Shown in pieces: positions 8,776 to 16,434 of a stretch of DNA of 57,428 bases. The notes below the pieces were generated by a model. It did no database searches, was not told where the DNA came from, and saw only the letters and a program-made list of their open reading frames with translations. Every line of letters begins with the position of its first letter. The first letter of the stretch is position 1. Position numbers and translations under genes: made by a program. The stretch is from a bacterium (GTDB lineage Bacteria > Krumholzibacteriota > Krumholzibacteriia > LZORAL124-64-63): NCBI GenBank assembly GCA_020440705.1, contig JAGRNP010000009.1, positions 1,409 through 58,836 of the forward strand, read 5' to 3'.

Positions 8776-8800
8776 TAATTAAACGCTTTTTGTTTAATTA
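8776..8800. promoter_or_regulatory. AT-rich perfect inverted repeat upstream of the NrfD-like gene
   Basis: TAATTAAAC (8776-8784) and GTTTAATTA (8792-8800) are perfect 9-bp arms around a 7-bp spacer. The site sits in an unusually AT-rich 161-bp gap, between an FNR-like box and the gene start, so it overlaps the expected core promoter. It could be an operator for a second regulator or simply the promoter's AT-rich element. Confidence 0.5.
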
Positions 8801-8814
8801 TTGACAGGGATCAA
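8801..8814. promoter_or_regulatory. FNR/CRP-family box upstream of the NrfD-like gene
   Basis: TTGACAGGGATCAA matches the FNR consensus TTGAT-N4-ATCAA at nine of ten positions and also resembles DNR/NnrR boxes. Its centre is about 86 bp before the ATG at 8721 and about 30 bp from a TAATTA-type -10 on the minus strand, the geometry of a class II activated promoter. This predicts anaerobic or NO-responsive activation; the regulator itself is not in the window. Confidence 0.55.
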
Positions 8815-8882
8815 GATAGCCATTGACTGCGAATATTCAAGCGTTCAATGGCAAATGATGAAAAAATTAACAATCAGGGGCG

Positions 8883-9086
8883 TCAACCGGCGTCGTCTTC
8901 GTGGCGGGCCTCGACCAGGGCCTCGCCGTTCTCGTCCACGTGGATGATGAGGGTGATCGGCCGGCAGCACACCTCGCAGTCCTCGATATAGCGCTGGGAC
9001 GGGACCGAGCAGTCCACCACCACCGCGAAGGACTCCCAGCAGTAGGGACACTGGACAGGGCAGGTTTCGAGTTCGCGCTTCGTCAT
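8883..9086 (-). CDS. CPXCG-motif cysteine-rich small protein
   Basis: 67-aa protein of the CPXCG cysteine-rich family. Two Cys pairs probably bind a metal such as zinc: CPYC (residues about 13-16) and CEVC (about 37-40), with further Cys nearby. Its function is unknown across the family. The start ATG overlaps the stop of the upstream FMN reductase gene (ATGA, 9083-9086), so the two are co-translated. It is followed by the AT-rich control region of the NrfD-like gene. Confidence 0.85.
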   Translation of the reverse strand: MTKRELETCPVQCPYCWESFAVVVDCSVPSQRYIEDCEVCCRPITLIIHVDENGEALVEARHEDDAG

Positions 9087-9631
9087 GGCCGGTCGCCCTG
9101 CCCTTCCAACCACGCCAGGAAGCCCGCCATGTGCCGATCGAGCCGGCGCTGCGCCTGCTCGTCGACGAGCTCTCCGTCGACGATCTTCTCGTGGGCCTGC
9201 CCCAGGGCGTAGGTCACGGCCGGGTACACCACCGACAGGGTCGAATCCAGGATGTGCTTCAGGTGGGCCTGCCCGTGCACCCCCCCGACCGGGCTCGGCG
9301 TCGCCGAGAGCACCGTGTAGGGTTTGCCGGCGAGCGGCGAGGCGAACGCCGGGCGGGAGGCCCAGTCGATGGCGTTCTTCAGGACGGCCGTCACGCTGTG
9401 GTTGTACTCCGGGCCGGCGATGACGATGCCGTCGCACGCGGCCACCGCCGCCAGGAAATCGGCGACGACCGGCGGACGTCCGTCGCCGTCGAGCGCCGTG
9501 TCGTAGAACGGCAGGTCCCGGATGGGAAACGTCGTCGTGTCGTGGCCCGTCAGCCGTTCGGCGGCCGCCGCGAGCAGGGCTGCGTTCAGGCTGCCGGCCC
9601 GGAAGCTGCCGCAAAGCAGGAGGATGTTCAT
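9083..9631 (-). CDS. NADPH-dependent FMN reductase/quinone reductase
   Basis: Cytosolic flavodoxin-fold oxidoreductase (182 aa) that reduces FMN, quinones or similar acceptors with NAD(P)H. The phosphate-binding loop CGSFRAGSLN is near the N-terminus, and the flavin-binding signature GPEYNHSVTAVLKNAIDW lies mid-protein. ATG 9631 is preferred over the GTG at 9637 because AAAGGA stands 9 nt before it and only 3 nt before the GTG. It heads a two-gene operon with the CPXCG protein. The physiological acceptor is unknown. Confidence 0.88.
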   Translation of the reverse strand: MNILLLCGSFRAGSLNAALLAAAAERLTGHDTTTFPIRDLPFYDTALDGDGRPPVVADFLAAVAACDGIVIAGPEYNHSVTAVLKNAIDWASRPAFASPLAGKPYTVLSATPSPVGGVHGQAHLKHILDSTLSVVYPAVTYALGQAHEKIVDGELVDEQAQRRLDRHMAGFLAWLEGQGDRP

Positions 9632-9719
9632 CGGCACGGGTCCTTTCGTTCACCGGGGATCGTCGCGCGGTCCGAGCCGACATGCTAGCAGGATCGGATG
9701 TTCCCGCCGCAGATTTCCT

Positions 9720-9748
9720 TTGACCACGTCCGATCCAGGGTTTTTGAT
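9720..9748 (+). promoter_or_regulatory. Putative sigma70-type promoter for the oligoendopeptidase gene
   Basis: TTGACC (9720-9725) and TTTGAT (9743-9748) are separated by 17 bp, 30 bp before ATG 9778. The -35 matches the consensus at five of six positions and the -10 at four of six. Confidence 0.45.
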
Positions 9749-9777
9749 TCCCGAGGTTCAGCCCCGGAGGAAGCATC

Positions 9778-11709
9778 ATGTCCCGTACGTTCGTCTCCGC
9801 GCTCGCCGTCGCCCTGCTCCTTGTGGCGGCGCCCGCGCCCCTCTTCGCCGCCGACCTCCCCGCCTACACCCCCGACGCCAACGCCGACCGCGCCGACGTC
9901 CCGGACGCCTACAAGTGGGACCTGACGGCCCTCTACCCCTCGGTCGACGCCTGGGAAGAGGAGATCGCCGGCCTCGACGCCCGCCTGCCCGAGCTCGCTG
10001 CCTTCAAGGGGCACCTCGCCGATCCGGCGCGCCTGAAGGGCTGTCTCGACCTCTACTTCGCCCTGCACGACAAGGCCAGCCGCGTCACCCAGTACGCGAA
10101 CCTCGCTCTCGACACGAATCTGACCGACGAGGAGCGCCAGGCCCGCAGCCAGCGCGGACTCGCGGCGATGGATCGCGTGATGGCGGCGAGCGGTTTCATC
10201 CGCGCCGGAATCCTCGCCCTGTCCGACACCGAGATGGAGATGGCCTGGGACGCCCCGGGCGGACCCGCGAAGTACCGCAGCTACATCGAGAACCTGCGCC
10301 GCCGACGCAGCCGGGTGCTGGGCGAGGAGGCCGAGCGCGTGCTCCAGCTGGCGGGCGACAACCTCTGGGCCGAGATCGACCTCAACGAGATCCCCAGCCC
10401 GCTCGAGGACACGTTCGGGGCCGTCCTCTCCGACATGACCCTGCCCGTGGTCCACGACGCCGAAGGCCAAGAGGTGCAGATGACCTTCAGCAACTTCGGC
10501 CGTTTCCGCGCTTCCCCCGACCGCGCGGTGCGCCGTGAGGCGGTCGCGGCCTTCTTCGCCACCCTGCGCCAGTACCAGCACGCGCTGGCCGCCACCCTCG
10601 GCGGCCAGTTCGAGCTCGACGTCCTCTACGCCCGGGCCCGGGGTTACGACACCGCCCTGGAGGCGTACCTGGACAAGGACAACATCCCCGTCGCCGTCCA
10701 CGACAACCTGATCGCCGCCGTGCACGCCAACCTCGCGCCGCTGCACCGCTACGTCGAGCTCCGCCGTCGCGTCATGGGACTCGACGACGTCCACATCTAC
10801 GACCTCTACGTGCCCATGGTCGCGGCGGCCGAAATGGACGTGCCCTACACCGAGGCCATGCGGATCCTTCCGGCGGCCCTCGCGCCCCTCGGCGCCGAGT
10901 ACGTGGCCCGGCTCGAGCACGGCCTCGATCCGCGCAACGGGTGGATCGACGTCTATCCGAGCAGCGACAAGGACAGCGGCGCCTTCTCCGCGAGCGTGTA
11001 CGGCGCCCACCCCTACGTGAAGATGAACTACCAGGACAGCCTCGACGACCTCTCGACCCTGGCCCACGAGTACGGCCACGCGATCCACAGCGACCTGGCC
11101 ATGACCCATCAGGCCTACCAGGACTACCGCTACGTGCCGTTCCTGGCCGAGATCGCTTCCACGTGCAACGAGGCCCTGCTCTCGGACTACCTCGTCTCCC
11201 AGGCGGCGACCGATGCCCAGAAGGCCGGCATCCTGGCGGCCGAGCTCGAGAGCATCCGCACCACGATCTACCGGCAGACCCTGTTCAGCGAGTTCGAGCG
11301 CGTGGTCCACGGCTTCGTCGAGAACGGCACGCCCATCACCGCGTCGCTGCTCGACCAGGCCTACGCCGACCTCATCCGCACCTACTACGGGCCGGACTTC
11401 CGGGTCGATCCCGACGACGGCATGGAGTGGGCCTACATTCCGCACTTCTACTACAAGTACTACGTGTACTCCTACGCCACGGGCCTCAGCAGCGGCCTGG
11501 CCATCGCCGAGCGGGTCAAGGAGCTGGGCCAGCCGGCCGTCGACGGCTACCTGGCCATGCTCCAGGGCGGTTGCAGCGATGCGCCCATCACGTTGTTGCA
11601 GGGCGCAGGCGTCGACCTGACCGAACCCACGGCCGTCGAGGCCGCCCTCGCCCGGTTCGATCGGACCATCACCGAACTGGCCGGACTGCTGGGCGTTCAG
11701 GCTCCCTGA
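9778..11709 (+). CDS. pepF: Secreted oligoendopeptidase F (M3 family)
   Basis: Zinc metallopeptidase that cleaves oligopeptides (643 aa). The catalytic motif HEYGH is at residues 430-434 (His430 and His434 zinc ligands, Glu431 general base), with the third ligand expected in EIASTCNE downstream. The N-terminal half is the helical PepF lid domain (YKWDLTALYPS onward). Most PepF proteins are cytosolic; this one begins with a clear signal peptide (ALAVALLLVAAPAPLFAAD), so it should act in the periplasm or outside, degrading imported or environmental peptides. A CCGGAGG ribosome site precedes ATG 9778. Monocistronic, with promoter and terminator. Confidence 0.93.
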   Translation: MSRTFVSALAVALLLVAAPAPLFAADLPAYTPDANADRADVPDAYKWDLTALYPSVDAWEEEIAGLDARLPELAAFKGHLADPARLKGCLDLYFALHDKASRVTQYANLALDTNLTDEERQARSQRGLAAMDRVMAASGFIRAGILALSDTEMEMAWDAPGGPAKYRSYIENLRRRRSRVLGEEAERVLQLAGDNLWAEIDLNEIPSPLEDTFGAVLSDMTLPVVHDAEGQEVQMTFSNFGRFRASPDRAVRREAVAAFFATLRQYQHALAATLGGQFELDVLYARARGYDTALEAYLDKDNIPVAVHDNLIAAVHANLAPLHRYVELRRRVMGLDDVHIYDLYVPMVAAAEMDVPYTEAMRILPAALAPLGAEYVARLEHGLDPRNGWIDVYPSSDKDSGAFSASVYGAHPYVKMNYQDSLDDLSTLAHEYGHAIHSDLAMTHQAYQDYRYVPFLAEIASTCNEALLSDYLVSQAATDAQKAGILAAELESIRTTIYRQTLFSEFERVVHGFVENGTPITASLLDQAYADLIRTYYGPDFRVDPDDGMEWAYIPHFYYKYYVYSYATGLSSGLAIAERVKELGQPAVDGYLAMLQGGCSDAPITLLQGAGVDLTEPTAVEAALARFDRTITELAGLLGVQAP

Positions 11710-11772
11710 CCCCGCACCGGATCCGTACCTGCAGGGACAGGCAGTCCTGACCAGGGAGCGGCAGTCTCGAAT

Positions 11773-11800
11773 AGAGGACACCCCGAAGGGGGTGTCCTCT
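11773..11800 (+). terminator. Strong hairpin after pepF
   Basis: AGAGGACACCCC (11773-11784) pairs perfectly with GGGGTGTCCTCT (11789-11800) around a GAAG tetraloop. The stem is 12 bp and lies about 65 bp after the pepF stop. Only a short T/C stretch follows, but nothing else in the gap would explain so perfect a stem. Confidence 0.75.
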
Positions 11801-11932
11801 TCGCACCATGCGGCAGTTAAGCCTTTGTTCCACATAATGTTGAATGCGATCCGCAAGGGGGGCACGCGGGTTGCGATAGGGGGGGCAGGAAGCCGAAAAA
11901 CCCGGGCTTCATCACGAACGAGGAGGTTGATC

Positions 11933-12418
11933 ATGAAGACGCAGAATACGACCCTGAGCATCGCCGGCCTCATCGGCCTGACCGTCCTGTCCCTCACCCT
12001 GCTCGGCGCCCCCGCGGCCAACGCCCAGACCAAGGTCCGGGTCCAGGCCAAGGTGCAGACGCCCGTCGGCGTGATCCACGTCTCGAACACGCCTTCGGTC
12101 CGGTACCGCGAACTGCCCCCGCGCCCGGTGCTGCCCAGCCCGCGCTACGTGGTCAAGATCACGGCCCAGGACCGGCAGATCGCCCGCCGCCTCGCCCGCT
12201 ACACCGGTGCCGAGAAGCAGCGTCTGCTGAACCTGAAGCGTGAGGGCTACACCTGGGTGCAGATCGGCCAGTGGCTCGACCTCTCGCCCCGCGCGGTGCG
12301 GGCCGCCCACAGCCAGGTCGCCTGGAACCGCTTCCTCGACGACCAGCATGTCGTGGTCCGCTGCGGCAACGACAACCACGATGATCGCGGCCGGGGCCGC
12401 GGCCATGACCGGCACTAG
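11933..12418 (+). CDS. Exported protein with an HTH-like helical segment
   Basis: 161-aa protein of unknown function. ATG 11933 follows a textbook AGGAGG (6-nt spacing) and begins a signal peptide (ending APAANAQ, about 32); the frame upstream has no ribosome site. Residues 33-72 are Val/Pro-rich. Residues 76-136 form a basic helical region with the pattern EGYTWVQIGQWLDLSPRAVR, resembling a helix-turn-helix of the Trp-repressor/transposase kind. The tail (145-161) is Asp/His/Arg-rich, a possible metal-binding end. A DNA-binding-type motif in an exported protein is odd; it may be a helical-repeat coincidence. Strong hairpins bound the gene on both sides, so it is monocistronic. Confidence 0.75.
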   Translation: MKTQNTTLSIAGLIGLTVLSLTLLGAPAANAQTKVRVQAKVQTPVGVIHVSNTPSVRYRELPPRPVLPSPRYVVKITAQDRQIARRLARYTGAEKQRLLNLKREGYTWVQIGQWLDLSPRAVRAAHSQVAWNRFLDDQHVVVRCGNDNHDDRGRGRGHDRH

Positions 12419-12437
12419 GTCCCGACACCGGTGCCGA

Positions 12438-12461
12438 GGGGCCGGGAAGGATCCCGGCCCC
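12438..12461 (+). terminator. First of two tandem hairpins after the exported HTH-like gene
   Basis: GGGGCCGGGA (12438-12447) pairs with TCCCGGCCCC (12452-12461) around AGGA: a 10-bp perfect stem starting 20 bp after the stop. Confidence 0.65.
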
Positions 12462-12467
12462 CACGAC

Positions 12468-12495
12468 GTCCCGCGAGCCCCTTGGCTCGCGGGAC
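12468..12495 (+). terminator. Second tandem hairpin after the exported HTH-like gene
   Basis: GTCCCGCGAGCC (12468-12479) pairs with GGCTCGCGGGAC (12484-12495) around CCTT: a 12-bp perfect stem 6 bp after the previous hairpin. Together they isolate the gene from the lipoprotein gene at 12563. No T-run follows. Confidence 0.55.
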
Positions 12496-12562
12496 ATCCT
12501 GATGTAGAATGATCAACAGCGCCGGCCCGCCATCGGCCGGCCCATTCAAGGGGGATGACGCC

Positions 12563-13288
12563 ATGACCAACCGGATTCCGTTCGCCGCCGTTCTGGCCAG
12601 CCTGCTCCTGCTCGCCGTCGCCTGCAGCGACGAGGCCACCAGGCCCGAAGTTCCCGACCCCGATCCCGACCTGTCCGGCACCGTCACCGACGCCGCCGGT
12701 CGTCCCGTCGCTGACGCCGCCATCGGGCTGGTCTACAAGCTCGACGGCGTCTCCCTGCCCGGCGACGCGGCGAAGCCCGCCACCCAGATCGTCTACTCGC
12801 TCCCGGAGGCGAGCCACCTGCGTCTGGTGATCCTGGACCGCGCCGGAGCCCTGCTGCGGACCGTGGTCGACGATCAACTCCCCGCCGGCCCGCACACCTA
12901 CATCTGGGACGGCCGCGACGACGACGGCGACAGGGTGCCCGCAGGCATGTACCGGGCGCTGGCCGAGGTCGACGGGGCCCTGAACGACGACATGTCGATC
13001 TTCCTGTACGAGTTCGACCCCGCGGCCTTCCTCGACGCCCCCAACGCGGTGACGAACGCGGACGGCCGCTTCCGCATCGACCGCGCGCTCATCGCGGTGG
13101 GCGACTCGCTCGGCGCCGTGCCCGACGAATCCGGCGGGGAGCCCGTCTGGACCCGCATCCGGCCCGAGCTCGGGGTGGTGGCCGCCATCGCCGACTCGGC
13201 AGGCCTGCACTGGGTGCGCGTGGGCATCGTCTGGGACGCGAATGCCGTTGCCGGACAGGACGTGACGCTGGCGCTGCCGGCGCCCTAG
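12563..13288 (+). CDS. Lipoprotein with embedded FlgD-type module
   Basis: 241-aa lipoprotein; the lipobox LAVAC places the lipidated Cys at residue 21, followed by an acidic Pro/Asp linker. A carboxypeptidase-regulatory-like strand (LSGTVTDAAGRPVADAAIGL) is interrupted by a FlgD-Ig-type module (about residues 73-140: IVYSLPEASHLRLVILD, then AGPHTYIWDGRDDDGDRVPAGMY) and resumes with NADGRFRIDRALIAVGD. In the other FlgD-module proteins here this domain is C-terminal; here it is internal. Function is unknown, perhaps binding at the cell surface. ATG 12563 gives the signal sequence, with GGGGG at about 12550 as ribosome site. Confidence 0.8.
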   Translation: MTNRIPFAAVLASLLLLAVACSDEATRPEVPDPDPDLSGTVTDAAGRPVADAAIGLVYKLDGVSLPGDAAKPATQIVYSLPEASHLRLVILDRAGALLRTVVDDQLPAGPHTYIWDGRDDDGDRVPAGMYRALAEVDGALNDDMSIFLYEFDPAAFLDAPNAVTNADGRFRIDRALIAVGDSLGAVPDESGGEPVWTRIRPELGVVAAIADSAGLHWVRVGIVWDANAVAGQDVTLALPAP

Positions 13289-14166
13289 CGGCCCCGGACC
13301 TCCGGCAGGTCGCCGCGGCGCACGAGCCACCCCCGCCGCAGCCACGCCTCGGCGCGGGCCACGTCCCAGCCGCGCTCCCGCAGCAGCAGGCCGGTCGCCA
13401 CGAACCAGGCGCGGGGGCCCCACACGGCGGCCCCCTGGGCATCCCGCGCCGCGGCCCGCCACTGCTCCACCAGGTCGTGCACCGGGTCGCCGGGCACGAC
13501 CCGGTGGATGAAGCTCTTCGGCAGGCGCGTCTGGAACGCGTCCGGGTCGAAGCCCCCCCGCACGTTCAGGCCGAAGACCAGGGCTTCCAGGTGCCAGGGC
13601 GCGCCGGGGTCGGCTCCCCGCCGCACGATGTTCGCCGTCCACACCCGCCCGAACGGATCGCTCGTGCCGTCCACGAGCAGCCCTCCCGGCAGCACGCCCG
13701 CCATGATCCGATCGTAGGCCGGCACCACCTCGTCCGCCTCGTATTGGCGCAGCACGTTGAAGGCCCGCACCAGGCGGACCGTTTCCGGACGCCCGCGGGC
13801 ATCGGTCTGCAGGGGAAGGTTGAAACCGCCGAGACGGAAAGCCGTGCGGCGATCGGCCCACGGCTGCGCCCGCGCCACGCGTTCCGGATCGATCTCGACG
13901 CCCAGGACGCCGAGCCGCGGATGGCCCCGTCGCAGTCGGGCCGCGCTTTCGAGGGTGGTCGTCGGCGCCGCCCCGTAGCCGAGATCGACATAGAGGGCCC
14001 TCGCGAACGCCCCGTCCGTGCGCGTCACCAGGTGCGGGTCGTAGGCCGCCAGGAAGGCATCCACCCGGCGCAGACGATTGGGCGCCGTCTTGCCGCGGGT
14101 GATCTGCCCCGCCGGCCGCCGGCTGGCGACACGATGGATCTGGGAACGCAGGGGTTGGCGGGCCAC
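13285..14166 (-). CDS. Methyltransferase-like protein
   Basis: 293-aa cytosolic protein with a class I SAM-binding pattern: YVDLGYGAAPTTTLESA (glycine loop) followed by GVLGVEIDPERV (acidic end of strand 2). A later LLVDGTSDPFGR matches the strand-5 region. The acceptor substrate is unknown. The GTG at 14166 is chosen as start because GGAG stands 8 nt upstream and the protein begins MARQPLRSQIHR; the frame stays open for another 106 codons of low-complexity sequence without a ribosome site. The 3' end overlaps the convergent lipoprotein stop by a few bases. Confidence 0.7.
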   Translation of the reverse strand: MARQPLRSQIHRVASRRPAGQITRGKTAPNRLRRVDAFLAAYDPHLVTRTDGAFARALYVDLGYGAAPTTTLESAARLRRGHPRLGVLGVEIDPERVARAQPWADRRTAFRLGGFNLPLQTDARGRPETVRLVRAFNVLRQYEADEVVPAYDRIMAGVLPGGLLVDGTSDPFGRVWTANIVRRGADPGAPWHLEALVFGLNVRGGFDPDAFQTRLPKSFIHRVVPGDPVHDLVEQWRAAARDAQGAAVWGPRAWFVATGLLLRERGWDVARAEAWLRRGWLVRRGDLPEVRGR

Positions 14167-14318
14167 GGCTCCGGCTCCGGCGAGGGGGGACGGGTGACGG
14201 CCCCATGTTCGAACATGGCCGGCGGCTCGGCAAGGGCGATCCGCAGCCGACGAGCCGTCCGGCGGCGGTCCGGCTAGATTGGGGGGATCGTGTTCCCCAG
14301 CTCCCCGAAAGGATCGCC

Positions 14319-15383
14319 ATGCTGCGCTCGTGCCTGCTCCTGCTCGCCCTGCTCGCCCTGCCCATCGGCGCCCGGGCCGCCGATGGGGTGATCGCCATCG
14401 AGACGGACGGCGGCACCCGGCCCCTGACCTATCTGGCCGGGCGGATCGACGCCGATGAGCTCGCCGTCCTGCGTGACCTCGCACCGAACGTGACCATCGT
14501 CACCGGACTTTCGGACGAGGATGCCCTCGCCCGCGCGGCCGAGTTCGACGGGGCCGACGCCCACGTGCTCGACGACGCCTTCCTCGCCGCGGCCGGAAAG
14601 CTGCGCTGGGTGCAGGCCTGGTCGGCCGGCGTCGATACGTACCTGCGGCTGGACGGGCTGCGGAACGATCCGGACATCGTGCTGACGAACATGCAGGGCG
14701 TGCACGGACCGGTCATCGCCGAGCACGTCTTCGGCATGCTGCTCTCGCTGACGCGCCGGCTGCCGACACTGCACGAGGCCCAGCGGGAAGGCCGCTGGCG
14801 GCGGGAACTCGCCGAGGGATCGACCTCCCTCGCCGGCAGCACGATGTTCGTGGTCGGCATGGGCGGGATCGGCTCCCAGATCGCCCGCCGGGCCGATGCC
14901 TTCGACATGCAGGTGCTGGCGACGGTCCGCGACCCCGCCGCCCGCGAGAAACCGGACTACGTCGACGAGATGGGCGGCGCCGACGACCTCGACCGCTTCC
15001 TCGCGCGGGCCGACGTGGTCGTGGTCGCCCTGCCCCTGACCGACGAGACCCGTGGCCTTTTCGACGCCGCGCGCTTCGCGCGGATGAAGCCGGGCGCCCT
15101 CTTCGCGAACATCGGCCGCGGCCCCATCGTCGACACCGACGCCCTGCTGGCTGCGCTCACCGGCGGCCACCTCGGCGGCGCCGCCCTGGATGTGACCGAC
15201 CCGGAGCCCCTGCCCGACGGCCACCCGCTCTGGGCCCTGGACAACGTGGTCGTCACGCCCCACTGCTCGAGCTGGGCCGAGCTCACGGGCGACCGCCGGC
15301 GCGAGGTCCTGCGCCGCAACATGGCGGCGTTCGGGGCCGGCCGGCCGCTCGAGAACGTGGTCGACAAGCAGCGCGGCTACTGA
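14319..15383 (+). CDS. D-2-hydroxyacid dehydrogenase with an export signal
   Basis: NAD(P)-dependent D-isomer-specific 2-hydroxyacid dehydrogenase (354 aa). The Rossmann motif is VVGMGGIGSQIARR; catalytic Arg lies in IGRGPIVDT, Glu in DPEPLPDG and His in TPHCSSW. It would reduce 2-keto acids or oxidise D-2-hydroxy acids. Unusually, the N-terminus is a signal peptide (MLRSCLLLLALLALPIGARA, cleavage about residue 20) rather than the catalytic domain start, and the ribosome site AAAGGA is placed for exactly this ATG. An exported NAD enzyme needs a cofactor source outside the cytoplasm, so either it is retained or the periplasm contains cofactor. The domain call is firm; the location is inferred. 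Confidence 0.88.
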   Translation: MLRSCLLLLALLALPIGARAADGVIAIETDGGTRPLTYLAGRIDADELAVLRDLAPNVTIVTGLSDEDALARAAEFDGADAHVLDDAFLAAAGKLRWVQAWSAGVDTYLRLDGLRNDPDIVLTNMQGVHGPVIAEHVFGMLLSLTRRLPTLHEAQREGRWRRELAEGSTSLAGSTMFVVGMGGIGSQIARRADAFDMQVLATVRDPAAREKPDYVDEMGGADDLDRFLARADVVVVALPLTDETRGLFDAARFARMKPGALFANIGRGPIVDTDALLAALTGGHLGGAALDVTDPEPLPDGHPLWALDNVVVTPHCSSWAELTGDRRREVLRRNMAAFGAGRPLENVVDKQRGY

Positions 15384-15940
15384 CCGAGCCCGGCGAGGAG
15401 ATCCCGATAGGCGGCCGCGCGTTCGGCCAGCTCCGCCTCGGAGATGTTCTTGAAGCCGGCGATTCCCGCGGGCAGAACGCTGTGCACCACGAAGGGCGGC
15501 AGCCAGGTCATGCCGCAGAGGTGCGCCGTCTGCTGGAACGGCCGCAGCAGTTCGCTCGGCGTCCAGTTGTTGAACCCCCCGCTGCGATAGGCGTCGTGGG
15601 CGCCGCCGGTGGTCATCGCCGTCAGCCAGGTCTTTCCCTTCATTTCGTCGCCGACGCCGGGCGGGTAGGCGAAGCCCTGCTCGAGCACGCGGTCCTCCCA
15701 CTCCTTCATCAGGCTCGGGCTGCTGTACCAGTAGAACGGATGCTGGAAGACGATCACGTCGTGGGCGCGCAGGAGATCCTGCTCGCGGGCGGCGTCGATC
15801 CGGAAGTCGGGGTACTCGCGGTAGAGATCCCGCACGGTGACGTTCGGCAGGTCGGACACGGCGTCGAGCAGGGCCCGGTTGCCGCGGGACCGGCTCAGGT
15901 CGGGATGGAAGACGTTCAGCAGGATGCGGGGTTCGGCCAT
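15377..15940 (-). CDS. NAD(P)H oxidoreductase of the KefF/MdaB flavodoxin-like family
   Basis: 187-aa flavoprotein of the Flavodoxin_2 family (quinone reductases and KefF/KefG-like proteins). Motifs are VFHPDLSRSRGNRALLDAV (phosphate loop), IVFQHPFYWYSSPSLMKEW (flavin contact) and LTAMTTGGAHDAY. It probably detoxifies quinones or other electrophiles. AAAGGAG lies 6 nt before ATG 15940. It is the second gene after a MarR regulator (56-bp gap) and has its own copy of the putative MarR operator 19 bp before the start, so it is the likely regulated target. Confidence 0.87.
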   Translation of the reverse strand: MAEPRILLNVFHPDLSRSRGNRALLDAVSDLPNVTVRDLYREYPDFRIDAAREQDLLRAHDVIVFQHPFYWYSSPSLMKEWEDRVLEQGFAYPPGVGDEMKGKTWLTAMTTGGAHDAYRSGGFNNWTPSELLRPFQQTAHLCGMTWLPPFVVHSVLPAGIAGFKNISEAELAERAAAYRDLLAGLGQ

Positions 15941-15958
15941 GATCGGCTCCTTTTGTTG

Positions 15959-15973
15959 TTTGTACACGCAAAT
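15959..15973 (-). promoter_or_regulatory. Putative MarR operator before the oxidoreductase gene
   Basis: On the minus strand this reads ATTTGCGTGTACAAA, a near-palindrome (TTGYRYRYRCAA type) ending 19 bp before the oxidoreductase ATG. The sequence before the MarR gene at 16449-16463 is nearly the same. Confidence 0.6.
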
Positions 15974-15996
15974 ACGGACGGTCAAAAAAAATCGGC

Positions 15997-16434
15997 TCAG
16001 GACGTTCCTTCTTCGAGCTCCGCCACGGCCCGGGCCATATCGGCGGCCATGCGGTCGCCGCGGTCGCCGCCGAGGACGGCAGTGTAGGCATCGTAGAGGG
16101 CTTTCCAGGCCGCCTGGATCGCCGGCAGGGTCCGGCGGCCGGCGTCGGTCGCCGTCAGGGACTGGGTCTTGCCCCGGCGCTCGCGCCGCACCAGCCCCCG
16201 GGCCTCCAGCAGATCCACGAAGCGGGTGATGGTCGAGGGGGCCAGGGCCAGGGCGGCGCCCGCGTCCTTCGGCCCGATGCCCGGCTCGTCGGCGATCGTC
16301 ATGAGCAGGAACGCATGGGACGGCGACAGGCCCGTCGGCCGGAAGGCCTCGTCGGCCATGCGGCCGATCACCCGCGCGAGGGCGCCGGCGGTGAAGTAGA
16401 GGCATCCGGTGTAGAGGTGGTCACGGTCGCTCAT
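15997..16434 (-). CDS. MarR-family transcriptional regulator
   Basis: 145-aa dimeric winged-helix regulator. The DNA-binding region runs from about residue 52 to 105: IGPKDAGAALALAPSTITRF (helix-turn-helix) followed by LEARGLVRRERRGKTQSLTATDAGR (wing). MarR proteins usually repress genes for handling phenolic or oxidising compounds and release DNA on ligand or oxidant binding; one Cys is visible (Cys11). It precedes the flavodoxin-like oxidoreductase on the same strand, and both genes carry the same putative operator, implying autoregulation and control of the partner. Confidence 0.9.
   Translation of the reverse strand: MSDRDHLYTGCLYFTAGALARVIGRMADEAFRPTGLSPSHAFLLMTIADEPGIGPKDAGAALALAPSTITRFVDLLEARGLVRRERRGKTQSLTATDAGRRTLPAIQAAWKALYDAYTAVLGGDRGDRMAADMARAVAELEEGTS

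Noticed and set aside
13285-14484. Longer start for the methyltransferase-like protein (up to 14484)
   Set aside because: The extra 106 codons are Arg/Gly/Pro-rich and overlap the divergent dehydrogenase gene; GTG 14166 has a good ribosome site.
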